Source: Pseudomonas soli | Lineage (GTDB): Bacteria; Pseudomonadota; Gammaproteobacteria; Pseudomonadales; Pseudomonadaceae | Direction: 5' to 3' | Assembly (NCBI RefSeq): GCF_900110655.1 | Contig: NZ_FOEQ01000017.1 | Coordinates: 16,630 to 80,629 of the forward strand | Length of the DNA stretch: 64,000 nucleotides | Part shown: positions 1-9,368 of the stretch, piece after piece | Position numbering within the stretch: the first letter of the stretch is position 1 | Layout of the letters: each line of letters starts with the position of its first letter | Notes under the pieces: generated by a model | Seen by the model: only the letters and a program-made list of their open reading frames with translations | What the model was told of the DNA's origin: nothing | Database searches by the model: none | Position numbers and translations under genes: made by a program

Positions 1-559
1 GCTTGGCCGATTCGATCAGGTCTTCTTCCTTGTGCACCACGCGCATGCCGCGACCACCACCGCCACCGGCGGCCTTGATGATCACCGGGTAACCCACCTC
101 GCGGGCGATCGCCAGCGCGGTTTCCGGATCTTCCGGCAGCGGGCCGTCGGAGCCTGGCACGGTCGGCACGCCCGACTTGATCATCGCTTCCTTGGCCGAC
201 ACCTTGTCGCCCATCAGGCGGATGGTGTCGGCTTTCGGGCCGATGAAGATGTAACCGGAGTTTTCCACCTGCTCGGCGAAATCGGCGTTTTCCGCGAGGA
301 AGCCGTAGCCTGGGTGGATGGCGGTGGCGCCTGTCACTTCGGCGGCGGCGATGATCGCCGGGATGTGCAGGTAGGATTCCTTGGACGATGCAGGGCCGAT
401 GCAGACCGATTCGTCTGCCAGGCCCAGGTGCATCAGTTCACGGTCGGCCGTGGAGTGCACGGCGACGGTCTTGATGCCCAGCTCTTTGCAGGCACGCAGG
501 ATCCGCAGGGCAATTTCCCCGCGGTTGGCGATCAGAACTTTTTCGAGCTTCCCAGACAT
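1..559 (-). CDS. accC: Biotin carboxylase subunit of acetyl-CoA carboxylase (partial, N-terminal 186 residues)
   Basis: The gene carboxylates biotin on AccB using ATP and bicarbonate, the first half-reaction of malonyl-CoA synthesis in the cytosol. Only the N-terminal part is present; it runs off the left edge. The start MSGKLEKVLIANRGEIA is typical, followed by the PGYGFLAEN segment and the ATP-grasp glycine loop AGGGGGRGM near residue 165. It lies 17 bases downstream of accB in the same direction, so the two are certainly cotranscribed. Family identity is clear; the C-terminal half cannot be judged here. Confidence 0.97.
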   Translation of the reverse strand, partial: MSGKLEKVLIANRGEIALRILRACKELGIKTVAVHSTADRELMHLGLADESVCIGPASSKESYLHIPAIIAAAEVTGATAIHPGYGFLAENADFAEQVENSGYIFIGPKADTIRLMGDKVSAKEAMIKSGVPTVPGSDGPLPEDPETALAIAREVGYPVIIKAAGGGGGRGMRVVHKEEDLIESAK

Positions 560-576
560 CGTTGGCTCTCCGCGAA

Positions 577-1041
577 TCAAACGATGGTGAACAGCGGCTG
601 GTCGAACTCAACCGGCTGGCCGTCTTCTACCAGGATGGCGTCGATCACACCGCCGATATCGGATTCGATGTGGTTCATCATCTTCATGGCTTCGACGATG
701 CACAGGGTGTCGCCCTTCTTCACGGCCTGGCCGACTTCTGCGTAGTTCGGCGAAGTTGGCGAAGGCTTGCGGTAGAAGGTGCCGACCATCGGCGAACGGA
801 TCACGGTGCCTTTCAGGGCAGGTGCGGCGGCAGCGGCTTCAGCGGCCGGGGCGGCAGCGGCGGCAACCGGGGCTGCGGCAGGCGCGGCGGCCATTGGCGC
901 GGGTGCGTAGAACTGCTGGGCGGCCGGGGTCTTGCTGTGACGGCTGATGCGAACGGACTCTTCGCCTTCCTTGATCTCCAGTTCGTCGATGCCGGACTCT
1001 TCCAGCAGTTCGATCAGCTTTTTGACTTTACGGATATCCAT
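577..1041 (-). CDS. accB: Biotin carboxyl carrier protein of acetyl-CoA carboxylase
   Basis: This 154-residue carrier holds the biotin that shuttles carboxyl groups from AccC to the carboxyltransferase AccAD. The start MDIRKVKKLIELLEES is the usual AccB N-terminus. An Ala/Pro-rich flexible linker spans about residues 40-75, and the biotinyl domain follows with the biotinylation motif EAMKM, target Lys120. It sits between aroQ upstream (100-base gap) and accC downstream (17 bases), the standard gammaproteobacterial aroQ-accB-accC order. Nothing unusual is seen. Confidence 0.98.
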   Translation of the reverse strand: MDIRKVKKLIELLEESGIDELEIKEGEESVRISRHSKTPAAQQFYAPAPMAAAPAAAPVAAAAAPAAEAAAAAPALKGTVIRSPMVGTFYRKPSPTSPNYAEVGQAVKKGDTLCIVEAMKMMNHIESDIGGVIDAILVEDGQPVEFDQPLFTIV

Positions 1042-1141
1042 TAATCAGCAACTCCCAAGGTTCGGTCGGGGACGTATTTTAAAACGTGTCGAAAACGTTT
1101 CTTCATGAGCCTCGGCCCTAAAGGGCCAAGGCCTTGTGTCA

Positions 1142-1594
1142 TCAGGGCTGTGCGTTGGCAGCCAGGTGTTCCAGCGCGGACTCCAGGGCCAACCGGTAAC
1201 CGGTGGCTCCGAGGCCGCAGATCACCCCTACGGCAACATCCGAAAAGTAGGAGTGGTGACGGAACGGCTCGCGTTTGTGCACGTTGGAAAGGTGCACTTC
1301 GATGAATGGGATGCTCACCGCGAGCAATGCGTCACGTAATGCGACGCTGGTGTGGGTGAAAGCGGCCGGATTGATCAGGATGAAGTCCACGCCTTCGTTG
1401 CGCGCGGCGTGGATGCGGTCGATCAATTCGTACTCGGCATTGCTCTGCAGGTATTGCAGATGGTGGCCGGCGGCGCGGGCGCGCTGCTCCAGGTCCTGAT
1501 TTATCTGGGCCAGGGTGGCGGCGCCGTAGTGCCCCGGTTCGCGGGTCCCGAGCAGGTTCAGGTTGGGGCCGTGCAGCACCAGTAGGGTTGCCAT
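1142..1594 (-). CDS. aroQ: Type II 3-dehydroquinate dehydratase
   Basis: Dehydrates 3-dehydroquinate to 3-dehydroshikimate in the shikimate pathway; the family forms dodecamers in the cytosol. I chose the start at MATLLVLHGPNLNLLG (150 residues), because the conserved NLNLLGxRxP segment begins right after it and the longer frame adds only non-homologous residues. The NPAAFTHTS segment with the catalytic His and the substrate-binding EVHLSNxxxRExFR loop are both present. The gene precedes accB and may share transcription with it. Confidence 0.97.
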   Translation of the reverse strand: MATLLVLHGPNLNLLGTREPGHYGAATLAQINQDLEQRARAAGHHLQYLQSNAEYELIDRIHAARNEGVDFILINPAAFTHTSVALRDALLAVSIPFIEVHLSNVHKREPFRHHSYFSDVAVGVICGLGATGYRLALESALEHLAANAQP

Positions 1595-1771
1595 CTGCGA
1601 TTCCTTGGTTTTGTAGGGCAATTCGACATAGCGCGGCGACTATGCCGCAACAGGCGCTGAGTGTCCAGTTCCCGGCAATAGCCAGCACGATGTCCGAGAT
1701 TCACGCAAAGTATGTGACCGGATGACTGACTTTGGTCACTCGCCAGCGGATTTTTCAGAGGCTGCGGGAAG

Positions 1772-3529
1772 TTATAGACCGAGTTGGCCGCGCACGCGCG
1801 CCAGAACCTGGGCAAAATCGCCGGCGTTTATCTCGCCAATCACCCGATCGCTGGTCATTTCGCTGCCGTTCGCCGCAAAGAACATTAACGCGGGCGGGCC
1901 GAACAGGCGGTAGCGGTCGAGCAGGGCGCGCTGTTCGGCATTGCTTTCGGTGATGTCGAAGCGCAGCAGGCGGAAGGCGCCGAGTTGCGTCTCGACCTGC
2001 GGCGCGTTGAGCACCTCGTGCTCGATCACCTTGCAGCTGATGCACCAGTCGGCGTACCAGTCGAGCAGCACTGGCTGGCCGGCAGCCTTTGCCTCGGCCA
2101 GGGCCGCATCGAGGGCGGCGGGGCTGGTGATGGTCTGCCAGGCGTCGGCCTTGGCCGCAGCGGGGCTGCCGCCCACGGTGGGCGGCGGCAGTGGGCGCAG
2201 CGGATCGCCCTGGCCGCTCAGGGCGCCATACCAGCAGGCCAGGGCATACACCAGCAGGGCCAGGCCGAGCAATTGCGCCAGGCGCTGGCGCGGGGTTTTC
2301 ACCACGAACTCCAGGGCGCCGAGGAACAGCGCCACGCCAGCGGCCAGCAGGCCGATCAGCAGCAGGGTGACAGGCCCCGGCAGCACGCGGCTGAGCAGGC
2401 CGATGGCCAGGCCCAGCAGCAACACGCCGATGGCGTTCTTCACCGTGTTCATCCACGGGCCGCTCTTCGGCAGCCAAGCCGCGCCACCGGTGGCCACCAG
2501 CAATAGCGGTGCACCCATGCCCAGGCCCAGGGCGAACAGTTTCAGGGCGCCGCCCAGCGCGTCGCCGCTGGCGCTGATGTACAGCAGCGCGCCGGCCAGC
2601 GGCGCCGACACGCAGGGCGAGACCAGCAGGCTGGAGAGTACGCCGAGCACCGCCGCGCCCAGCAGCGAGCCACCCTTGGTGCGGTGGGCGAGGCTGTCCA
2701 GGCGGCTGCTCAAAGCCTGCGGCAGCTTGAGGTCGAACAGGCCGAACATGGCCAGGGCGAACAGCACGAAGAACGCGGCGAACGGCACCAGCACCCAGGC
2801 CGACTGCAGGCGCGCCTGCAGGTTCAGGCCGGCGCCGAACAGGCCCATCAGGGCGCCGAGCACGGCGAAGCTCGCCGCCATCGGCAGCACGTAGGCCAGC
2901 GACAGCGACAACCCGCGCAGGCCGCCGACCTGGCCGCGCAGCACCACGCCGGAAAGGATCGGCAGCATCGGCAGCACGCACGGGGTGAAGGTCAGGCCGA
3001 CACCAGCGAGGAAGAACAGCAGCAGCGACTTCCAGGTCCAGCCCTGCTCGGCGCTTGCCGGCAGCGGGGCGCCTTGGCCGTCGATGCTCAGGCGCGCGGT
3101 TTCCGGCGGATAACACAGGCCCTTGTCGGCGCAGCCCTGGTAACCCACCAGCAGGGTGAAGGCACGCGGGTCGTTGCGCGGCAGTTCGATGTCGAGCACC
3201 CCGTGGTACACCTCGACATCGCCGAAGAACTCGTCGTGCTTGGCCTCGCCCTGGGGGATGTTCGGCGCGCCGAGCTTGATGTCCGCAGGCTCGGTGCGGA
3301 ACTGGAAGCGGTGGCGGTAGAGGTAATAGCCGTCGGTGGCGACGAAGCGCAGCTTGACGGTCTGGGCGTCGGTCTCGATCAGGCTGAGCTTGAAGGCTTC
3401 GTGCACCGGCAGGAAGTCGGCGCTGTTGGACGCGGCGCCGAGGGTGGCGCTGGGGCGGTTGTCGAGCAGGCCGGTGGCGAACGCAGGGCTGGCCAGCAGC
3501 AGGAACAACAGGAAAAACAGGCGGCGCAT
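1772..3529 (-). CDS. dsbD: Protein-disulfide reductase DsbD
   Basis: This inner-membrane protein of 585 residues passes electrons from cytosolic thioredoxin to periplasmic partners such as DsbC and CcmG. A signal peptide (MRRLFFLLFLLLASPAFA) leads into the periplasmic alpha domain, with a Cys pair in GCADKGLCYP. Next comes an eight-helix membrane domain whose redox cysteines lie in FTPCVLPM and SPCVSAPL. The C-terminal thioredoxin-like domain has WCISC near residue 495. Length and domain order match the family. It lies between the chemoreceptor gene upstream and aroQ downstream on the same strand. Confidence 0.96.
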   Translation of the reverse strand: MRRLFFLLFLLLASPAFATGLLDNRPSATLGAASNSADFLPVHEAFKLSLIETDAQTVKLRFVATDGYYLYRHRFQFRTEPADIKLGAPNIPQGEAKHDEFFGDVEVYHGVLDIELPRNDPRAFTLLVGYQGCADKGLCYPPETARLSIDGQGAPLPASAEQGWTWKSLLLFFLAGVGLTFTPCVLPMLPILSGVVLRGQVGGLRGLSLSLAYVLPMAASFAVLGALMGLFGAGLNLQARLQSAWVLVPFAAFFVLFALAMFGLFDLKLPQALSSRLDSLAHRTKGGSLLGAAVLGVLSSLLVSPCVSAPLAGALLYISASGDALGGALKLFALGLGMGAPLLLVATGGAAWLPKSGPWMNTVKNAIGVLLLGLAIGLLSRVLPGPVTLLLIGLLAAGVALFLGALEFVVKTPRQRLAQLLGLALLVYALACWYGALSGQGDPLRPLPPPTVGGSPAAAKADAWQTITSPAALDAALAEAKAAGQPVLLDWYADWCISCKVIEHEVLNAPQVETQLGAFRLLRFDITESNAEQRALLDRYRLFGPPALMFFAANGSEMTSDRVIGEINAGDFAQVLARVRGQLGL

Positions 3530-3588
3530 GGCGGACTCGCGAGGTGGAACGTGGCGGCATGATAGCGGACTTGGCAGGGCTATGGGCC

Positions 3589-3610
3589 ATCGCGGGGCAA
3601 GCCCCGCGAT
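3589..3610. repeat. GC-rich palindrome between chemoreceptor and dsbD
   Basis: A perfect inverted repeat with 10-base arms (ATCGCGGGGC) around AA sits just after the chemoreceptor stop. It could act as a transcription terminator, although no T-run follows. The GCGGGGCAAGCCC core recurs at 17499-17548 and, in diverged form, at 40788-40821 and 53439-53461. Confidence 0.7.
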
Positions 3611-3614
3611 GCTT

Positions 3615-5576
3615 TCAGAGCCGGAACGCCCGCACCGCCGTGTTCAACTCACCGCCCAGCTTGAGCAACTGCTCGCCCTGCTCACGCCCTTCGCCAATAC
3701 GCTGCAGGTTGTCCTCGCCCAGCTCGTGAATCCGCTCGCTGTGATCACGAATCTCGCTCACCGCTCCGGTCTGCTGCGCGGTCACATCGGCAATGCGCAC
3801 CGCCGTGTCGGAAATGGTGCGGATGGCGCTGACGATCGCCTCCAGCGCACCATCGGCCGACTGTGCCTGGTTGGCCGTGGCCTCGGCGTGCTCCAGCTGG
3901 GTGCGCATGCCGTCCACCGAATCGCGGGCGGCTTGCTGCAGGCGGTCGATCAGCGCCTGGATCTCGCCGGTGGCGCCAGTGGTGCGCTGCGCCAGCGAGC
4001 GCACTTCGTCGGCCACCACGGCGAAGCCACGGCCCATCTCGCCGGCCCGGGCCGCTTCGATGGCGGCGTTGAGCGCCAGCAGGTTGGTCTGCTCGGCAAT
4101 CGCGCGGATCACCGTGAGCACGCCACCGATGGTCGCCGACTCTTGCGCCAGTTGCTCGATCATCCGGGCGTTGCCCTGCACCTCGTCGACCAGCGCGCGC
4201 AGGCCGGACAGGCTCTGGCCGATCACCGTCTGGCCCTGCTCCACGGCCCGGCCGGCATCGCGGCTGGCCTCGGCGGCGGAGCTGGCATCGCCGGCCACCT
4301 GCTGGATGGTCGCCTCCAGCTCGCCCAGGGCGTCGCGGATCTGCGCCGTGTCGCCGGCCTGGCGTTCGGCGCCGTCGTGCAGGGCGCTGCTCATGCCGGC
4401 CAGGGCATGGCTGCTGCCGGCCACCTGTTCGGCGTTGTGACGGATGGTACCGACCAGCTCCACCAGGTACTGGCGCAGGCGGTTCAGCGATTCCTGGATA
4501 TCGTGCAGCTCGCGGTTGGTGCGGCCCAGGGCGATGGCTTGGGCGAAGTCGCCCTCGGCCCAGCGCGACAGCGCCGGCGCCAGGCTGGTGAGGGTTCGTG
4601 CCAGGCGACGCTGCAGGGTATCGATGAGCAGGGCGATCAGCAGGATCAGGCCGATCATCAGGCCCTGGATCAGCCGTACCTCGCCAGCGATGGTGGTGTG
4701 TAGGCTGCGGACCTCGGGCTCGAGGCCGGCGATGGCCTGCTGCACCGCCTCCAGGCGCTCACTGGTGCTGGCGGCCAGGCTGGCGCGGCGCTCGATCTGC
4801 TCGCGGGTACGCTGCAGTTCGGCAGGGTAGCGGCCGAGCAAGCTGTGCAGCTCGCGCTTCAGGCCCACGGCGACGTCTTCCTGCTCGGCGCTGGCTTGCG
4901 ACTCCAGGCCCATCATCGCGGCGAAGTCATCGGCATTGGATTCGGCGGCGCGGGTCACCCCCAGCAGCGGCAGGCCGTCGATGGCCTGGGCCTGGGCGGC
5001 GATCAACTGAAGTTCGCGGTCCACTTCGTCGGCCAGCTCGGCGCGGCCGCTGCTCACCAGCTTGTCGCGGGCCAGGGACAGACGCCCCAGGTGCAGCGAG
5101 GCTTCCAGCAGCGGCGTCAGGTAACGATTGGCGTCGGCGCTGCCGCTGTCACGGGCATAGCCGGCCAGTTGCTCGAGGTTTGCCCCGAGTTCCCGTTCGG
5201 CTTGCAGCAGCAAGGCCTGGGGATCGCCGGCCAGCTTGCCGGCGGCGAGCAGTTCGTTGGCGGTGAAGCCCTGCAGGCTGTCGAGGCTCGGGCGCAGCTT
5301 GGCCGACAGGGGCCCGGGCCAGTCGGCCAGGGCTGCCTGCAATTGCGTGTTGGCCTCCATGGCCGCCGCGTGGCGCAGGGCGTCGCCGCTGCCCAGGTAG
5401 GCCTGGATGTTGCGCGCGGCATCGTTCTGGAACTGCTGGGACAGGCCCAGGTAGCGCTCCATCAGTTGATAGGGACGTTCCAGGGCGCGTTGCGACCACC
5501 ACAGGGTCGCGCCCAGGGCAATACACACGGTCACCAGCAACAGGGTGTTGAAATTGGTCAGCCACTTCAGGCGCAT
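3615..5576 (-). CDS. ctpL: Methyl-accepting chemotaxis protein, CtpL-like
   Basis: A transmembrane chemoreceptor of 653 residues signalling to CheA/CheW. The start MRLKWLTNFNTLLLV was chosen because it begins the first membrane segment (about 8-28); the longer frame adds a charged non-homologous leader. A long all-helical periplasmic domain spans about 30-320, then a second membrane helix, a HAMP region and the signalling domain with the conserved hairpin ERxxLLALNAAIEAAR-type segment (here EQTNLLALNAAIEAARAGE). Its place between dsbD and the gcbA-type gene matches P. aeruginosa CtpL, a phosphate-sensing receptor. The ligand here is inferred only from synteny and the helical domain type. Confidence 0.85.
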   Translation of the reverse strand: MRLKWLTNFNTLLLVTVCIALGATLWWSQRALERPYQLMERYLGLSQQFQNDAARNIQAYLGSGDALRHAAAMEANTQLQAALADWPGPLSAKLRPSLDSLQGFTANELLAAGKLAGDPQALLLQAERELGANLEQLAGYARDSGSADANRYLTPLLEASLHLGRLSLARDKLVSSGRAELADEVDRELQLIAAQAQAIDGLPLLGVTRAAESNADDFAAMMGLESQASAEQEDVAVGLKRELHSLLGRYPAELQRTREQIERRASLAASTSERLEAVQQAIAGLEPEVRSLHTTIAGEVRLIQGLMIGLILLIALLIDTLQRRLARTLTSLAPALSRWAEGDFAQAIALGRTNRELHDIQESLNRLRQYLVELVGTIRHNAEQVAGSSHALAGMSSALHDGAERQAGDTAQIRDALGELEATIQQVAGDASSAAEASRDAGRAVEQGQTVIGQSLSGLRALVDEVQGNARMIEQLAQESATIGGVLTVIRAIAEQTNLLALNAAIEAARAGEMGRGFAVVADEVRSLAQRTTGATGEIQALIDRLQQAARDSVDGMRTQLEHAEATANQAQSADGALEAIVSAIRTISDTAVRIADVTAQQTGAVSEIRDHSERIHELGEDNLQRIGEGREQGEQLLKLGGELNTAVRAFRL

Positions 5577-5711
5577 AGCCGCGAACTTCCTGCGGAGGGG
5601 GAGTGGAGAAGTCGGGCCTGAAGTTATTGCGATTTTGTGACGAGGTGATGACGACGACGGGTTGGCGCCATAAAAAAGTGGCACAGTGCCGGTATGGTGC
5701 CCTGCGATAAG

Positions 5712-7328
5712 CTAAGGCTCGACCCGCACCACGCAGTTGCGCCCGGCGTGCTTGGCGCGGTACAGCGCCTCGTCCGCGGCGCTGGCCATGGTCAGCGCGT
5801 CGAGCTGCTCGTCCAGCTGCACCACCCCGGCGCTGAAGGTGCATTGCAGGTCGTGGGGCTGGGCCGGGTAATGGATCTCGGCAAAGCGTCGACGGATTTC
5901 GTCGAGCACCTTGTGCGCCGCTTCCAGTCCGGTATTGGGCATGACGATGGCGAACTCTTCGCCACCGTAGCGACCAATGAAGTCGGTCTTGCGCAGCCGC
6001 TGCTTGAGGAACAGCGCCAGGCTCTTGATCACCCGGTCGCCCATGGGGTGGCCGTGGCGGTCGTTGATTTTCTTGAAGTGATCGATGTCGAGCATGGCGA
6101 AGCTCAGGGGCTGCACCTCGCGGCGGGCGCGGAAGCTGCAGTCCTCGAGCAGTTGCAGGATGTGGGTGTGGTTGTACAGCCCGGTGAGGCTGTCGCGCAC
6201 CATCCGTGCCTTGAGGTGGCGGGCGCGGGCGGCGCGGTTGCGCACGGTGGTCACCAGGTGCCGCGAGCGGATCGGCTTGGTCAGGAAGTCGTCGCCGCCC
6301 TCGCTCATGGCGTCGAGCTGCTTGTCCAGGTCGTCCTCGGCCGAAAGGTAGATGATCGGCACGCTCACGTAGCGGTCGTTGTGGCGGATCACCTTGGCCA
6401 GCTCCGGGCCGGTGCACGCGGGCATGTACATGTCGAGGATGATCAGGTCGGGCTGGAAGTCGGCCAGCTCGCTCATGGTGCGGATCGGCTCGGTGAGGAC
6501 GCGGGTGATGATCCCGGCGCTGTTGAGCGTTCGCTCGGTGTGCAGGGCCTGGGCCCGGGAGTCGTCGATCACCAGCACGCGGAACGGGTCGTACTGGGTG
6601 GCGCTGGTCAGCAGTTCGAGCTTCTCCAGCAGGCTGGAGGCGTCCAGGGTGCCGGTGAGGAACTCCTGGCCGCCAGCGCGTACCGCGGCCAGGCGGGTCG
6701 GGGTGTCGGTTTCATGCAGGCTGAAGAACAGCAGCGGCACCGGATGTTCCAGCCCTTGCTGGGCTTGGGCCGCCAGTTGCAGGCCGATGCCGGCGCCGGT
6801 GAAGTCGACGTCCATGACGATCGCCGACGGCAGGCGCTCGCTCATCGACGCCTGGAACGCCTCGGCGCTGCACAGCGCCTGCACGCTGAGGCCGAAGAAC
6901 TCCAGCTGCTGGGCCAGGCGTTCGGCGCGGTCGTGGTCCTGCAGCACGATGTACACCGGTTTGCGCAGCGGCGGCAGAGGCACGTTGTCGAGCTGGTCGC
7001 CCTTGCGCAGGCCGGTGCGTGACAGGCGCTGCATGAGGCGGTTGAGTTCGCTGATCAGTTCCGAGTTCAGGCGAGCGCTGTTGGCTTCGATGGCGCGCAG
7101 GGTCTGGCCGATGGCCGTGGACAGGCTGCCATGCTCGGGCTGTTCGAAGCGTTCGGCATAGCGCTGCAGGCGCAGGTTGGCCTCGCACAGTTCGCCCAGG
7201 TCGCCGCTGGACCACTCGCCACGCTGCAGGCGCTGCCAGATTTCGAGGATCTGCCGGGCCTGGTGGATCACCCGCTGGGCAAAATGCTGCTTGAGGCGTT
7301 CGTGGCTCGGCTCGGCTGGCTGGGTCAT
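5712..7328 (-). CDS. gcbA: Diguanylate cyclase with two receiver domains, GcbA-type
   Basis: A soluble 538-residue protein predicted to make cyclic di-GMP. A helical HPt-like N-terminus (about 1-110) shows no HPt histidine. The first receiver-like domain (about 125-235) has an Asp in MDVDF but lacks the conserved Lys. The second receiver (about 247-365) is intact, with IDDS, phospho-acceptor LDMYMP and FLTKP. The GGDEF domain carries the active motif GGEEF, with RKTD five residues before it as a product-inhibition I-site. The order REC-REC-GGDEF and the location match GcbA of P. fluorescens and P. aeruginosa, known for biofilm initiation and dispersal roles. Confidence 0.9.
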   Translation of the reverse strand: MTQPAEPSHERLKQHFAQRVIHQARQILEIWQRLQRGEWSSGDLGELCEANLRLQRYAERFEQPEHGSLSTAIGQTLRAIEANSARLNSELISELNRLMQRLSRTGLRKGDQLDNVPLPPLRKPVYIVLQDHDRAERLAQQLEFFGLSVQALCSAEAFQASMSERLPSAIVMDVDFTGAGIGLQLAAQAQQGLEHPVPLLFFSLHETDTPTRLAAVRAGGQEFLTGTLDASSLLEKLELLTSATQYDPFRVLVIDDSRAQALHTERTLNSAGIITRVLTEPIRTMSELADFQPDLIILDMYMPACTGPELAKVIRHNDRYVSVPIIYLSAEDDLDKQLDAMSEGGDDFLTKPIRSRHLVTTVRNRAARARHLKARMVRDSLTGLYNHTHILQLLEDCSFRARREVQPLSFAMLDIDHFKKINDRHGHPMGDRVIKSLALFLKQRLRKTDFIGRYGGEEFAIVMPNTGLEAAHKVLDEIRRRFAEIHYPAQPHDLQCTFSAGVVQLDEQLDALTMASAADEALYRAKHAGRNCVVRVEP

Positions 7329-7577
7329 GTCCTGACTACTTATGAGTGGGAGGGCGCAGGTTCAATGATGGCTCTATGCTAGCACCGCTTTTCCGACAAG
7401 CGAGTGCCTCGGGTCAACAAAGTGTTAAGGGACGGTAATTCAGTTGCTGACCTGTTGGTCGCTTATACGAATGGCGGTGTCTGCTTTATAGTGCTGCCAC
7501 CTGGGTTTGTCGTGGCACCCTGGCCGAGGCCTGTGGTCCAAACCCTGAACCGTTCGTGACTGATTAAGGACAATGCC

Positions 7578-8645
7578 ATGCTGGATTGGAAAAACCGCGA
7601 GGCCAAGGCCGAGCCCCGCGAGCGGGTCGAAACCCGCGGCGCCGCTACCCGTAGCTATGTTGGTGGCCTGTGGAGCCGTGCCCTGGGCACCCTGATCGGC
7701 CTCTACCTGCTGGTGTGCATCGGCCTGGGCTGGTACTGGAGCCAGGAGCCCGAGCTGTTCCCGGTGCAGCAGAACGCCCAGGCCGCCGCCGAGCGCAACG
7801 GCCAGCAGATGGTGATCGGCTACACCACCATCGAAACCCTCAAGACCGTCGCCGGCACCCTGCTCGACAAGCCGGGTGGCTACATCTCCAACGACCGTTT
7901 CCCCCCAGGGCTGTGGATGGACAACATGCCGAGCTGGGAATACGGCGTGCTGGTCCAGGTGCGTGACCTGTCCCGCGCCCTGCGCAAGGACTTCGCCCGG
8001 TCGCAGTCGCAATCGACCGAGGACGCCGACCTGGCCAAGGCCGAGCCGCGCTTCAACTTCGACAACAAGAGCTGGATCCTGCCGTCGAGCGAGTCGGAGT
8101 TCGAAGAGGGCATCAAGTCGCTGAACCGCTATCAGGTGCGCCTGGCCAAGGGCGACCAGGGCGCGATCTTCTACACCCGCGCCGACAACCTGAACAACTG
8201 GCTGGGCGACGTCGCCACCCGCCTGGGCTCGCTGTCGCAGCGCTTGTCGGCCAGTGTTGGCCGGGTCAAGCTCAACAACACCCTGAAGACCGAATCCGTG
8301 GCCCCGGGCCAGGCGCCACAGGTCGACGAGGAAGTGGTCGAGACCCCATGGCTGCAGATCGACAACGTGTTCTACGAAGCCCGTGGCCAGGCCTGGGCGC
8401 TGTCGCACCTGCTGCGCGCCATCGAGGTCGACTTCGCCGACGTGCTGGCGAAGAAGAACGCCACGGTCAGCGTGCGGCAGATCATCCGCGAGCTGGAAGC
8501 CTCGCAGGAAGCGCTGTGGAGCCCGATGGTGCTCAACGGCAGTGGTTTCGGCATGTGGGCCAACCACTCGCTGGTGATGGCCAACTACATCTCCCGGGCC
8601 AACGCTGCGGTCATCGACCTGCGCCAACTGCTGTCCCAGGGCTGA
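7578..8645 (+). CDS. DUF2333 family membrane-anchored protein
   Basis: A conserved protein of unknown function, 355 residues, common next to gcbA in Pseudomonas. A positively charged N-terminus is followed by one membrane helix around residues 37-56 (LGTLIGLYLLVCIGLGW); the rest is hydrophilic and probably periplasmic. A good ribosome site (AAGGA) precedes the ATG. It is divergent from gcbA over 249 bases and ends one base before the Nudix gene, so those two are probably translated from one message. Function is not known to me. Confidence 0.85.
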   Translation: MLDWKNREAKAEPRERVETRGAATRSYVGGLWSRALGTLIGLYLLVCIGLGWYWSQEPELFPVQQNAQAAAERNGQQMVIGYTTIETLKTVAGTLLDKPGGYISNDRFPPGLWMDNMPSWEYGVLVQVRDLSRALRKDFARSQSQSTEDADLAKAEPRFNFDNKSWILPSSESEFEEGIKSLNRYQVRLAKGDQGAIFYTRADNLNNWLGDVATRLGSLSQRLSASVGRVKLNNTLKTESVAPGQAPQVDEEVVETPWLQIDNVFYEARGQAWALSHLLRAIEVDFADVLAKKNATVSVRQIIRELEASQEALWSPMVLNGSGFGMWANHSLVMANYISRANAAVIDLRQLLSQG

Positions 8646-8646
8646 G

Positions 8647-9183
8647 ATGCCGGTCAATCCTGCCGAGGTCGCGCACCGCGCGGCCTCCGACGCCGAGCTG
8701 GTGGCCTGGGTCGATGAGCATGACCAACTGCTCGGCGCCCTGCCACGGGCTGAATTGCGCGAGCGCGGCCTGATCGGGCGCTGCACCTTCATCCTGCTGT
8801 TCAACAGCGCAGGCGACTTGTGCGTGCACCGGCGCACCCTGAGCAAGGCGCTGTATCCCGGCTACTGGGATGTGGCGGCGGGGGGAATGGTCGGGGTGCA
8901 GGAGTCCTATGCCGAATCCGCGGCCCGGGAGCTGGCCGAGGAATTGGGAGTGAGCGGCGTCGAGCTGCGCTTCCACGAGACGTTCTACTTCGAGCAGCCG
9001 GGCAACCGCCTGTGGGGCGCCGTGTTTTCCGCGGTGTGGGATGGGGCGTTGCGCCTGCAGCCCGAGGAGGTCAGCGAGGCGCGGTTCATCAGTGTCGAGC
9101 AGGCCCTGGCGGAAAGTGCAACGCTGCCGTATTGCCCGGACTCGCTGGTGGCGTTGCAGCGCTATCAGGCTGCCCCGCAATGA
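8647..9183 (+). CDS. Nudix hydrolase
   Basis: A 178-residue Nudix enzyme, likely a nucleotide-diphosphate hydrolase related to E. coli YfcD. The Nudix box begins GGMVGVQESYAESAARE and continues LAEELGV, keeping the Gx5Ex7RExxEExG pattern (about residues 80-102). The N-terminal half carries LVAWVDEHDQLLG and FILLFNSAGDLCVHRR segments typical of the IPP-isomerase-like branch. It starts one base after the DUF2333 stop, implying coupled expression. The substrate cannot be told from sequence. Confidence 0.9.
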   Translation: MPVNPAEVAHRAASDAELVAWVDEHDQLLGALPRAELRERGLIGRCTFILLFNSAGDLCVHRRTLSKALYPGYWDVAAGGMVGVQESYAESAARELAEELGVSGVELRFHETFYFEQPGNRLWGAVFSAVWDGALRLQPEEVSEARFISVEQALAESATLPYCPDSLVALQRYQAAPQ

Positions 9184-9368
9184 AGTCGCAAAACTTTCGT
9201 AAAATGGCGCAATCCTGTACTTAGCAACAGGCGGATTTATCGTTACACTGCGCGCCCTTTTCGGGCTGCCGCACAACCTTGCGGCAGTAAGCGCCGCCCC
9301 TGCCAGAGTGGGGCATCGCGGTCGGCTCCCGCCGACCAGTTTTTTGTCCTCGGCACAGAGGAACAAAA

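Noticed and set aside
1755..3590. 611-residue frame overlapping dsbD in another frame
   Set aside because: Arg/Pro/Ala-rich shadow of dsbD, whose own frame shows all motifs.
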